Positions 37,963 to 46,336 of a stretch of 64,000 nt of DNA are shown in pieces. Each line of letters starts with the position of its first letter. Positions within the stretch are counted from its first letter, which is position 1. Below the pieces are notes generated by a model. The model searched no databases. It was not told where the DNA came from and worked only from the letters and a program-made list of their open reading frames with translations. Source of the DNA: Pseudomonas turukhanskensis (GTDB lineage: Bacteria; Pseudomonadota; Gammaproteobacteria; Pseudomonadales; Pseudomonadaceae); the NCBI RefSeq assembly GCF_027922365.1, contig NZ_BSFN01000005.1, positions 248,001 through 312,000 on the forward strand, in the 5' to 3' direction. Made by a program: the position numbers and the translations under genes.

Positions 37963-39680
37963 TTACCCGTGGGTTGCAGAATCAGCGTGAGCTGGTTGAA
38001 CAGATGAACATCGGCATACGCCGCAAAAAACCGGCTGAGCAATTCGCCGAACAAGTGGATATCGCCCTCCCCGCAAAAGCCCTGGGCATCCAGCGTCACT
38101 TCAATATCCACCCCTCGCAGCACAAAGCCGCGCTCGAAGCGCTGAATCAGGTGATGGCGCACATCGATAATTGCCTCCAGACGCCGACGGTTCAGTTCGC
38201 TGTGCGTCCAGTCATAAAGCGCCAGGGTTCCGCGCAATACCTCGGCACTGTCGAGCATCGACAAGAAGTTGGAGCCCAGGTGGCTTAACACACGCCAATG
38301 AAAACGGTCGCGGTTCGGCGGGTAGCAGGGCTGGGTAGGCGCACACAGATTGCGCACCCGAATGGCTGTTTGCGTGGCCTGCGCCATGGTATCGAGCAAG
38401 GTGCTTTGCAGTGCCTTGCGCGGCAGTTGGCCGTTGGTACCGGTCAGGCGCAACGACAGACTTTGCTGCGTGCCCAGGCAATCCTGCTCATACCCCTCAC
38501 CGCCCAGAATCAGCCAGGTATCGAGCAAGCCATTGCCCGCGCGCTTGAGCCGCGTATGGAAATACCGCTCGGGAGCATCGTCACGCAACATGCCGCCCTT
38601 GTGTCGAAAGCTGGTGAAGGGCACATACGGGTAGCGTTCGGCCTTACGGGATGAACTCACCTCGTCCACCGAATAAATTTCGATATGGCCATCCTGCAAG
38701 CGCATGGGCCGCAGCAGGTAGTCGGTCTGCAAAGGCGCCAGCGTCAGCGGGTCCGCTTCCAGCGCAAACAGATTGATCACCGGCACGCAATGCAGGCGCA
38801 GGTGCTGCGCGCTGAGCGCGAACGCTTCAGGCCATGGCTCGCTCAACACCACATCGAGCTCGAACCAGGGCACAGAAGCCTCAAGTTCCAGATGCTCCAG
38901 CCCACACAGGTTCACGAACATGAATTTTTCGCGGAAGCTGAAGTATTCCAACAACAGCTGATAACCGCTGAATGAAGCCTGGCCCTTTGGCCACAGGCGC
39001 TCCTGCGGCGCAAATCCCTTGGGCATGAAACAGGCCTCTACCGCGGTGCGCTCAACCTCGCCGGCCAACTGCACGTACACCGTCTGGGCCTGCAACGTCA
39101 GTGCCTGGTGTAATGCACACGCCAGCGGCGCATCGGCGTTGAGGTACAGCGACAGGCGGCTTCTGTCTACCATCTGCCAGTCGACCAGCGGCCCACGGCT
39201 GAACCGCAGACGCAGCACCGAACGCCCATCGGTCTCCTGCGCCAGGCGCAGCGACTCCAGCGCCATAGGCCGCAAGGTAATGGGCTCGGTAGTACTGTAA
39301 CGGCAACGCGTCTGCTGCGGCCCAATAGGTCGCGATACCACCTCAAAGCCCTGCGCAACGTGCTCACAGCTGTCCATCTGCGCCAGTTCCGGCGCCAGTT
39401 CGACGACCGACAGCGAAGGGATGGTGCGCAGGTAATGCGGCCACAACAGGCTGACCAAGCCTTCGGTCAGCTCCGGCAGGTCATCGTCTATTTTTTCCCG
39501 CAAACGACCCATTAGAAACGCAAAGCCTTCGAACAGCCGCTCGACATACGGATCACGGGCGCCCGATTTATCCAGATTCAGCTGCGCGGCGCGGTCGGGA
39601 AACGCCTCGGCGAATTCCTTGCCTGCCTCGCGCAGGTATCGCATTTCGGCTTCGAAATAATGCAGCGTCAGGTTATCCAT
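37917..39680 (-). CDS. tssF: T6SS baseplate subunit TssF
   Basis: A 587-aa product (ImpG/VasA). The N-terminal block YFEAEMRYLREAGKEFAEAFPDRA and RLFEGFAFLMGRLREKIDDDLPEL are the family signature. It forms the wedge with TssG and TssE. It follows tssA by 28 bases and overlaps tssG. Confidence 0.95.
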   Translation of the reverse strand: MDNLTLHYFEAEMRYLREAGKEFAEAFPDRAAQLNLDKSGARDPYVERLFEGFAFLMGRLREKIDDDLPELTEGLVSLLWPHYLRTIPSLSVVELAPELAQMDSCEHVAQGFEVVSRPIGPQQTRCRYSTTEPITLRPMALESLRLAQETDGRSVLRLRFSRGPLVDWQMVDRSRLSLYLNADAPLACALHQALTLQAQTVYVQLAGEVERTAVEACFMPKGFAPQERLWPKGQASFSGYQLLLEYFSFREKFMFVNLCGLEHLELEASVPWFELDVVLSEPWPEAFALSAQHLRLHCVPVINLFALEADPLTLAPLQTDYLLRPMRLQDGHIEIYSVDEVSSSRKAERYPYVPFTSFRHKGGMLRDDAPERYFHTRLKRAGNGLLDTWLILGGEGYEQDCLGTQQSLSLRLTGTNGQLPRKALQSTLLDTMAQATQTAIRVRNLCAPTQPCYPPNRDRFHWRVLSHLGSNFLSMLDSAEVLRGTLALYDWTHSELNRRRLEAIIDVRHHLIQRFERGFVLRGVDIEVTLDAQGFCGEGDIHLFGELLSRFFAAYADVHLFNQLTLILQPTGKCLRWNENHSLRIPG

Positions 39681-39708
39681 GGTCGCTCGTACTACTCACG
39701 CAAAAGGC

Positions 39709-41277
39709 TCAGCCACACAACACGGCGGCACGCAGTGGGTCGATGGCCACCAGCGCCGCCAGCAGCGCATGCATACGCGTGCTGTGCAGGCTCTTGTCGC
39801 CGTTATATGGGACGCTTTTGCTGCGCAGCAATTTGAGCAGCCGTACCTTGACCTCGAAGCCCAGCTCCGGCTCCCACGCCAGCAGTGCCAACTGTTCGGC
39901 ACGCTGGTCCAGCTCCTCGAGCAAATGAATGGCCAACTCGCTCCTGCCGCACTGCTCAGCTACCCGCGCCATCAGCAAACGCAGCAGCCACCGCTGGCGC
40001 CCGCTATGGATATCCGGACGCGCGGCCAACCAAGCCAGTGCGGCCTCCACGCCGTCGCTGTCAGCCTGCGCCAGGGCTTCGCCTTCCAGCGCCAGGATGT
40101 CATCTGCGGCTGCCGCTATCGGCGCGGCCGCGGGCAGCCACTGGCGTGGGGCCGGGCAAACCTGGTGGGCGATCCACTCGCGAGTGCTGGCATCGGCCAA
40201 TGGTGTGCCATCGCTCCAGCACAGCGCCTCAAGCCCCGACAAGCGCTGCAGAAACAGCCCCAGATCACCTGCAACCACAGCGGCCCAACCTGCCTGCGGT
40301 TCGGGTTGTTTGCTCAGTGCCTGAAACAGGTACCACTGCAGGTCCAGCCAGAAATGATTGACGCCCTCGGCAAACACCCGCTCAGCCAGCTCCAGCAGCT
40401 CGCTCCAGGCCTGTTGCAGGTACAGACGCCGCAGCTGCGCACGGTAATCCGGGCGGGGAGGCGCCAACCGCGTATGGCCCTGGGCTCCCAAGGGAGGGAG
40501 TTTCTGCAGGGTGTCCCAACGCAGGGTTTTCATCAGCCGATGGGCCGCCAGCCACCCCAGCGGCTGCTCACGCAGGTAGATCGCCAGCACCCGGCCCTGC
40601 TCCAGCAAGTCACGACCCGATTGAATAGCCGCCAGCGGTGGCGAACTGGCGTCACCGCTGGCGCTGGTTTGCGGCACGAGCGCGTTCACGCCACCGGCCT
40701 GGGCAACACGTTGCGCCAAGGCAGCGTGCAACGGCGCCAAGTCGGGCTGCTGAGCCGTTGGCCAGGCAGCCAGGCTGTGGTTGAGCCACACCAACGCCGC
40801 CGCCGTGCGCTGCGCATCCGCCTTGGCCACTTCCGGGTACAACGACAAACTCGCCAGCACCTTGCTCCCAGCCAACCACTCCAGCGCCGCCTTGCGCCCA
40901 TGGGCACGCGCGGGCAGCAACTGACAGCCAAAGCGATCGACCAGCGCGGCCACCAGCATCAACCCATCGGCCAGCCCCGCCTCACCGTGCTGATGCAAGC
41001 GGGCCCATACGTAATAGGTGGCCACGCGCAGGTCCTTGCAGTGATCGGTCAACAGCGTCTGCGCCAGGTTGCCCACCCGCGCGGCATTTACACCGGACAA
41101 TTTGTCGAGCTCTTCGCGCATCTGCTGAAAATCATCGTGGTAACCGGGGTCCACACCCACTGGCGGATGCTGTTCCAGCACTTGCAACCAGGGTTCCCAG
41201 ACCACCGCCTGCTGCCGTGCCAGGGCCAGCCCATCGGTCTGTTCCAGACAGCTTTCGATCAACGTTTGCAACGTCAT
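39709..41277 (-). CDS. tssA: T6SS protein TssA (ImpA_N with VasJ-type C-terminus)
   Basis: A 522-aa product. The ImpA_N domain lies near the N-terminus (GVDPGYHDDFQQMREELDKL, around residue 41). The middle is helical with AALVWLNHSLAAWPTAQ. The C-terminal half resembles the VasJ domain of long TssA proteins (YLQQAWSELLELAERVF, WYLFQALS). TssA caps the growing sheath/tube or primes the baseplate, depending on class. It overlaps the tssM stop (ATGA). Confidence 0.87.
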   Translation of the reverse strand: MTLQTLIESCLEQTDGLALARQQAVVWEPWLQVLEQHPPVGVDPGYHDDFQQMREELDKLSGVNAARVGNLAQTLLTDHCKDLRVATYYVWARLHQHGEAGLADGLMLVAALVDRFGCQLLPARAHGRKAALEWLAGSKVLASLSLYPEVAKADAQRTAAALVWLNHSLAAWPTAQQPDLAPLHAALAQRVAQAGGVNALVPQTSASGDASSPPLAAIQSGRDLLEQGRVLAIYLREQPLGWLAAHRLMKTLRWDTLQKLPPLGAQGHTRLAPPRPDYRAQLRRLYLQQAWSELLELAERVFAEGVNHFWLDLQWYLFQALSKQPEPQAGWAAVVAGDLGLFLQRLSGLEALCWSDGTPLADASTREWIAHQVCPAPRQWLPAAAPIAAAADDILALEGEALAQADSDGVEAALAWLAARPDIHSGRQRWLLRLLMARVAEQCGRSELAIHLLEELDQRAEQLALLAWEPELGFEVKVRLLKLLRSKSVPYNGDKSLHSTRMHALLAALVAIDPLRAAVLCG

Positions 41278-44200
41278 AGGCGCTCCTCCGCGCGTGCAGA
41301 CCCACGCGGCTCATCGAGAAAGATCTGAGTCGGCAAGCGAAAGCCGCGCAGCCGCAACAACGCCAGCGGCCCGGCGTCCAACTCGGTGCGCAGGTGCCAG
41401 GTAAGTAGCAGGTTGTCTGCGGTTTTCAGCTGCAGCCGGTAACGGCTGTCGCTGTCGTCCAGCGCGCTTACCTGCGCCAGCTCCAGCAACCGAATCAGCC
41501 CCCAGGGCCCGGCAAAATCACCGAACAGACGCTCGCCGCCACGCAGACTGGTCCAGGTCAGGCTGGCTCCCGGATGGTCGCCAACACCCGGCCAGATGAA
41601 GCGCTGCCACCGTTCCATCTGGTTGAAATAATGCAAGCGCTGCCCATCCAGAATGAGCGTGGTTTGCACGACACCCTGCACAGGCTTGGCCTGCAACTCG
41701 AAACCCAGCCCCATGCCACCGTCGGTAAACAGCACGTCGGCGAGCTGACTGAGTTGGCCGATAGCCGTCAGAAACGCCGGATTGAACCGCAGCCCCTGGC
41801 TATGACTGGGATCGGCCACCCAATGCGAGCCTTCCTTTCGCAACACCCCGGCAAGCTCTCGCTGCAAAAACTGCTCGATGCGGCCGGAGTCGGCACGAAT
41901 CATCTGCCCCAACATCGGCAAAGACGCTGAGCTGGTGGTGGCGGCAAAGGGATAGCGTCCGGTAAATGCCTGCTCCCAAGGACCAACGATGGTCCGCTGC
42001 CAGTGCCGATTGAGCGCCGCGGCCGAGGGCTGTAACACCCGCTCCCAAGCCTGCTCCAGAGGTTGCACAAACAAGGTCTGACCAATGCCCCCCCACTCGG
42101 CGCCGAGGCTGGCGGCGAGCAGGCGGCCGTAGGCGCGGGTATCCGTCAGGTCAACGCCTTTGCCCTGGAACACGGTTTGCGCCAACGCCTGGGTCATGTG
42201 TTGCGGGTCCTGGGCGCTGCTCACCTGCTGCAAGGTCAGGCGCACGCGCGTTACTCGGGTAAGCAAGGCCTGCACGCTCAAGTGCGGCTCGTCACTGCCC
42301 TCCTCGCCTTTGCCGAGCAGCGCCAGCAGTGGCGCAAAGGTGGCGGTCAGCGGCCCGTCAGGGCTCTGTGCGCGCTGGTCGATCATGGCCACCGGTGTGG
42401 TGGCGAGCAGCCGTTGCGCCGAGTCCAGCAACGTGTCGGTCAATGCGGGTTTACGGCTGCCCGCCTGCCCTTGGTACGCCAGGGTATTGAGCAGGGCAAT
42501 CAACGGTGACTGGCGCACATCGCTCATCACCGTCAGTTGGTCGATCACCTGCGCCAGGCTGGCCGCTTTTTGCCACCTTAGGCTAGTGAGAAACCGCAGC
42601 CAGGCGTTGCTGTAATCCTGAAAATAGCGCGCCACCAGACGTTGCTTGAGCTGCTCCGGCGACAGCGCACTGCCAAGCTCGGCAGGCGCATCACTGAGCA
42701 CCCAGTCAATTTTCTCCCGATGCGCTTCGGCAATCTCATCGATGGCCTGACGCACCTGGCCCTCCCAGGCCTGACGGGTATACATGCCCGGTACCGATGC
42801 CGTGGTGGCAAACAACGCCTGGGCATCAGTCTCACCCACCAACTGATCGAGCCCCAGCGCCGGATAGTTGATCGCGGCAGCATCCAGCACCTGCTGGTAC
42901 AGGCTGGCCTCAGCATTGCGCTGCCCCAACTCGCTGAGCAACACCTGGCGCACTCGAGCCACCAACGGCATGTCGGCGCGAATCTTCCAGTGCGGATGCG
43001 CCGCCAGGTGCACGGTATAAAACTCTGCCAGTCCCGGGGACAGTGCCTGCCAGCGCGAAGGCGTCACCCCGTCGCTTGGACTGTTTGGCAGTGGCGCCAC
43101 AGCCGCAAGTGCAGACGCCAGAAACACCCGGTCACTGCGTTCGGGGCGGGCCATCATCAAATAGGCCTTGAGCAAGTCGTAGGCCTCGACAGCACGCTGA
43201 GCACGCTGTGGACTTTGCGCCGGCAACGCTACCAGCGCCGATAACTGCGCGTGCAAACCGGCCGCCAGCGGATCGCGCAACAACTGGTTATTGGCCTCCC
43301 CGTAGCGCGGCCACAACGCCGCCAGCAACGCTTCGTTGCGGCTCAGGCCCCAGCGCTGAAACCACGGCACACCAGCGCGCTCACGGTGCTCCAGACGTGC
43401 CACTTCATGCACCAGTTCATGCAGGGCCAGCACCTGTTCATCGCTCCCGCCCGCCTGCTCAAGCGCGGCCAGCCGGTGCTGCGTCTGCCCGATCAGCATC
43501 TGGTTACTCACGAATGACAGCACCAGCCCCACCGCCGCTAGCCCGACGACCACCAGCAATGCTGCATACAAAACGCGGGGGCCTGCCCAGCCCAGCCGTC
43601 GTCCCCGCGCGCGGTCTTCGACGACTCCCGCCCAAGCGGGCGACAGACGCCATGCCGGCTGCGCCCTGCCCTCGCCAGAGCTTGGCGGCAGCAGACTGAA
43701 CCACACGCCACGAAGCCGCACATGGCGGCTGGGCCGCTCCAATAACGAGGCCAGCGCCTGGCCCCAGCGAGCGATTCCCTCGGCTTGCAAATCGCGGCCC
43801 AGACGCCAGAGAAAATCGTGCGAGGTATTGGCCTGCAACTGCGCCAGCCCCTGTCGAAACAAGGGCTGTAGAAGCGCTTGCAGGAACACCTGAAACTGCG
43901 TGGCATCGACCACAGCCGGTAGTACGCAACCCACCGCCTGTTCCGGCCGCGCCGGCTGCGGCCACTCACTGGCGCAGAGCTGCCACAGGTGCAGCGGCGC
44001 CCGCCAACGCAATGCCTGCACGACGCCCTGCAGGAACCCGGCACCCGCCGCCATGGCGGCAGGGTTGTCTCGCTGAGCTTTGTTCAGCACCCAAACGATG
44101 CCATCCAACGGACGCCAAGGCCGCAATGAACGCCATTGCTTAAGCAGGTCCAGATCAGGTTTTGCCTGAGAAACACCGACCCACAACAGCACGGTGTGTT

Positions 44201-44645
44201 GGTCGTGTAGCCAGCCTCTGTGGGTCAGGCCGGGCGCCAGCAACTCGATCTCCTCCAGCTCGCCGGTAACCAGCAAAATGCGCGCCTGGTGACGCCAGAA
44301 AGTACCCAGCTGCTCGCGCATGGTCGCCGCGATATCCGCGCAAGGCCCTTCGCATTGCGCTTCCCGCCACTGGCGCCATCTGCCCCAGAGCGGCAGCCGT
44401 TCGTGGCCTTGCAGTTGGGCGACGCCTCCGTGGACAACGGACCATGTCACACACCCAAACACGGTCAATAGCGCCCACACAGCCAATGCGTTGCGCCACC
44501 AGCCTGGCCACGTCCCCCATTCGAAGGACGGGGCATCACCGGGCAGCGCCCAGGCAAAAATCAGCAAGACGACAACCGCAGCCGCCGCTGCCACCAACAG
44601 CAACGCGGGCCAGGTGCTGGGAGGTGACGACTCGGCGTTATACAT
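41274..44645 (-). CDS. tssM: T6SS inner-membrane protein TssM (IcmF), without a P-loop
   Basis: A 1123-aa product. Two N-terminal TMs lie at about 12-34 and 50-72, a cytoplasmic domain follows, then a third TM near 385-408, then the long periplasmic domain ending in the TssJ-binding beta region. In the NTPase position the chain reads ILLVTGELEEIELLAPGL, so the GxxGxGK(S/T) loop of ATPase-type TssM is missing. The start at 44645 is set by overlap with the upstream gene stop (ATGTATAA) and by the TM. Open frame further upstream is antisense-like and not used. Confidence 0.92.
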   Translation of the reverse strand: MYNAESSPPSTWPALLLVAAAAAVVVLLIFAWALPGDAPSFEWGTWPGWWRNALAVWALLTVFGCVTWSVVHGGVAQLQGHERLPLWGRWRQWREAQCEGPCADIAATMREQLGTFWRHQARILLVTGELEEIELLAPGLTHRGWLHDQHTVLLWVGVSQAKPDLDLLKQWRSLRPWRPLDGIVWVLNKAQRDNPAAMAAGAGFLQGVVQALRWRAPLHLWQLCASEWPQPARPEQAVGCVLPAVVDATQFQVFLQALLQPLFRQGLAQLQANTSHDFLWRLGRDLQAEGIARWGQALASLLERPSRHVRLRGVWFSLLPPSSGEGRAQPAWRLSPAWAGVVEDRARGRRLGWAGPRVLYAALLVVVGLAAVGLVLSFVSNQMLIGQTQHRLAALEQAGGSDEQVLALHELVHEVARLEHRERAGVPWFQRWGLSRNEALLAALWPRYGEANNQLLRDPLAAGLHAQLSALVALPAQSPQRAQRAVEAYDLLKAYLMMARPERSDRVFLASALAAVAPLPNSPSDGVTPSRWQALSPGLAEFYTVHLAAHPHWKIRADMPLVARVRQVLLSELGQRNAEASLYQQVLDAAAINYPALGLDQLVGETDAQALFATTASVPGMYTRQAWEGQVRQAIDEIAEAHREKIDWVLSDAPAELGSALSPEQLKQRLVARYFQDYSNAWLRFLTSLRWQKAASLAQVIDQLTVMSDVRQSPLIALLNTLAYQGQAGSRKPALTDTLLDSAQRLLATTPVAMIDQRAQSPDGPLTATFAPLLALLGKGEEGSDEPHLSVQALLTRVTRVRLTLQQVSSAQDPQHMTQALAQTVFQGKGVDLTDTRAYGRLLAASLGAEWGGIGQTLFVQPLEQAWERVLQPSAAALNRHWQRTIVGPWEQAFTGRYPFAATTSSASLPMLGQMIRADSGRIEQFLQRELAGVLRKEGSHWVADPSHSQGLRFNPAFLTAIGQLSQLADVLFTDGGMGLGFELQAKPVQGVVQTTLILDGQRLHYFNQMERWQRFIWPGVGDHPGASLTWTSLRGGERLFGDFAGPWGLIRLLELAQVSALDDSDSRYRLQLKTADNLLLTWHLRTELDAGPLALLRLRGFRLPTQIFLDEPRGSARAEERL

Positions 44646-45747
44646 CCGGCAGCACCACACCAAGGGCCAACGTATGCTGCGGGTCGCTGGCCAGCCAGGC
44701 GCAGGGCTGCAGCTGGCTCCGCGCATACTCGCAAGCAAGGGTGAGCGTGACCATGGGCGCCAATTCGCCAAGCGCGCCGAACTGCGCGTCCTGCAAATGC
44801 TCGGCGATGTCCCAACCGATTTTCCCGACCTCCAGCGACGCTGGCTGACTGAACGACATACAGGCTTGCGCAGGTTTATCGAGCCCAGCCTGCTTGAGGG
44901 CGCGCTGCGCCGCAGCGGGCAACGCGTCGGCATCAGTGCCAACCCACTCCCCGCGCAGAACATGCGGCCCTCCTTGCGGGCCCAGCAACCAGAGCACAGC
45001 TGCCTCGCCCGCTTGGGCAACGTCATCCAGGGACAGACAGCCTGCGCACAGCACGCGCGCCGGCGCCGCTGCGCCTTGCAGGCTGTCGATAATGCCATCG
45101 AGGGTTTCAATCCCTTGCCAGGGCTGGGGCTGCTGAGGCAAACGCGCCAGTGGCATCAACTCTGCTACACGGGCAGTAAATGCCTGCCAGGCCTCGGGCG
45201 AGCCCAACCAATAACACTGGAGCGGCTGCACGGCGGCGGACGCCGGGTACTCCTCCTGCCACTGCCACGCGAGCCAACGCGCCAGCTCTGCCTCACGTGC
45301 GACTCGCGTCCGTTGGTACACCAGGGTCGAGCGAAGCAGCGACTTGTCGGGGCGCGCGTCAAACCCTGGCAGGTGGGTGCTTGCAAACAACTCCGGCACC
45401 GACTCGGCCGGGCTGCAGGCGGCGCCAATCATCACGCTTTCTATCATCGACACATGCTGACGGTGCGCCTGCCACCAACATTGGTGAACCTGAGCGTTTC
45501 CCCAGGCGTAGCGCTTGGCGTTGGCTCGATTGGCATGGTGGTAAAGCATCCGCAAGATCAAGGCCAGCAGCCAGCCCATCATCACCAGCACGCCGGCCGA
45601 CAGCGCCAAGCGTGGCTCTACAAACGAACTCACCTGCATCCCCGTCACCGCCACAAGACAGAGCATTACCGCGCCCGTCGTCAACCAACGCAAATACGCC
45701 GGTCGCGGATTCAATGGATAAGGGAGGAACTGCGGGAACGCTTTCAT
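44638..45747 (-). CDS. Unknown T6SS-locus protein with two N-terminal TM helices
   Basis: A 369-aa product that I do not recognise. A TM hairpin lies at about 19-38 and 46-66 (LALSAGVLVMMGWLLALIL), followed by a 300-residue soluble part with WWQAHRQHVSMIESVMIGAACSPAE, LVYQRTRVAREAELARWLAWQW and an acidic C-terminus ending GVVLPDV. The architecture resembles a reduced relative of the first half of TssM or the OmpA-type protein at 53457. Its place between the effector module and tssM, with an eight-base overlap onto tssM, makes it likely to belong to the membrane complex. Confidence 0.75.
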   Translation of the reverse strand: MKAFPQFLPYPLNPRPAYLRWLTTGAVMLCLVAVTGMQVSSFVEPRLALSAGVLVMMGWLLALILRMLYHHANRANAKRYAWGNAQVHQCWWQAHRQHVSMIESVMIGAACSPAESVPELFASTHLPGFDARPDKSLLRSTLVYQRTRVAREAELARWLAWQWQEEYPASAAVQPLQCYWLGSPEAWQAFTARVAELMPLARLPQQPQPWQGIETLDGIIDSLQGAAAPARVLCAGCLSLDDVAQAGEAAVLWLLGPQGGPHVLRGEWVGTDADALPAAAQRALKQAGLDKPAQACMSFSQPASLEVGKIGWDIAEHLQDAQFGALGELAPMVTLTLACEYARSQLQPCAWLASDPQHTLALGVVLPDV

Positions 45748-45775
45748 GGTTTCCCCTTTTGGCAGGCGAGCAGGT

Positions 45776-46336
45776 TTACCGGGGGCATGAGGCAGGCTCC
45801 GGTAATTGCAGCGGGGTTTTGATCGGGTACTCGGGGTGCCGGTAGGCGAAGCAGGAGGTGGTGACCTGGATGTCGTCGCAGGGGAGGAAATGGACGGTCA
45901 GGCCGCATACTTCCTGGCCGGTGTAATCCGGTACAGGGACGTTTTTGGAAAGTTGGCGACTTTGGCTACGAACTTCCCTAGCCCAAGCGTCGTACCTTTC
46001 ATCGTCAGCAAATCCCGGAAAACCCTTTGGAAAAGCGATTCCCGTTTCCCAGTCCACACGCACTGTAAAACCGGACTTCCAGCGCGCAGGAACGGAATAA
46101 CCATTCCCACCACCGCCCCTTTGAAAAGGGTCTATTCCGTCGATTGAGGCTCGGCCATCCACGCTAAAACGATTGATAGCCCAATGCGTATGGTTGATGC
46201 CGTATATGTTGCCGGCGGAAACAGTGTGAGCGGACAAAGCCAACGTTAAAGTAAGAGAGCCGCGCAATGAGACCTGTACGCGTTTTAACAGCGATGTGTG
46301 AGCACCCGACCAGGATGCCGAATCAAGTAGCCTCAT
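45776..46336 (-). CDS. DUF3304 protein, third copy (putative Tle1 immunity)
   Basis: A 186-aa product with a hydrophobic export signal ending about SAHTVSA-G. The mature part shares GINHTHWAINRFSVDG, GGGGNGYSVPARW and PDYTGQEVCGLTVHFLP with the copies at 48593 and 49180, but is clearly more diverged. It starts 14 bases inside the end of the lipase gene, as expected for an immunity gene paired with it. Periplasmic location fits protection against a phospholipase delivered to the periplasm. Immunity is inferred from context. Confidence 0.8.
   Translation of the reverse strand: MRLLDSASWSGAHTSLLKRVQVSLRGSLTLTLALSAHTVSAGNIYGINHTHWAINRFSVDGRASIDGIDPFQRGGGGNGYSVPARWKSGFTVRVDWETGIAFPKGFPGFADDERYDAWAREVRSQSRQLSKNVPVPDYTGQEVCGLTVHFLPCDDIQVTTSCFAYRHPEYPIKTPLQLPEPASCPR

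Noticed and set aside
41274-45110. Longer tssM frame starting at 45110
   Set aside because: The first 155 residues are antisense-like Arg/Ser/Cys-rich sequence over the upstream gene; the TM-bearing start at 44645 fits.
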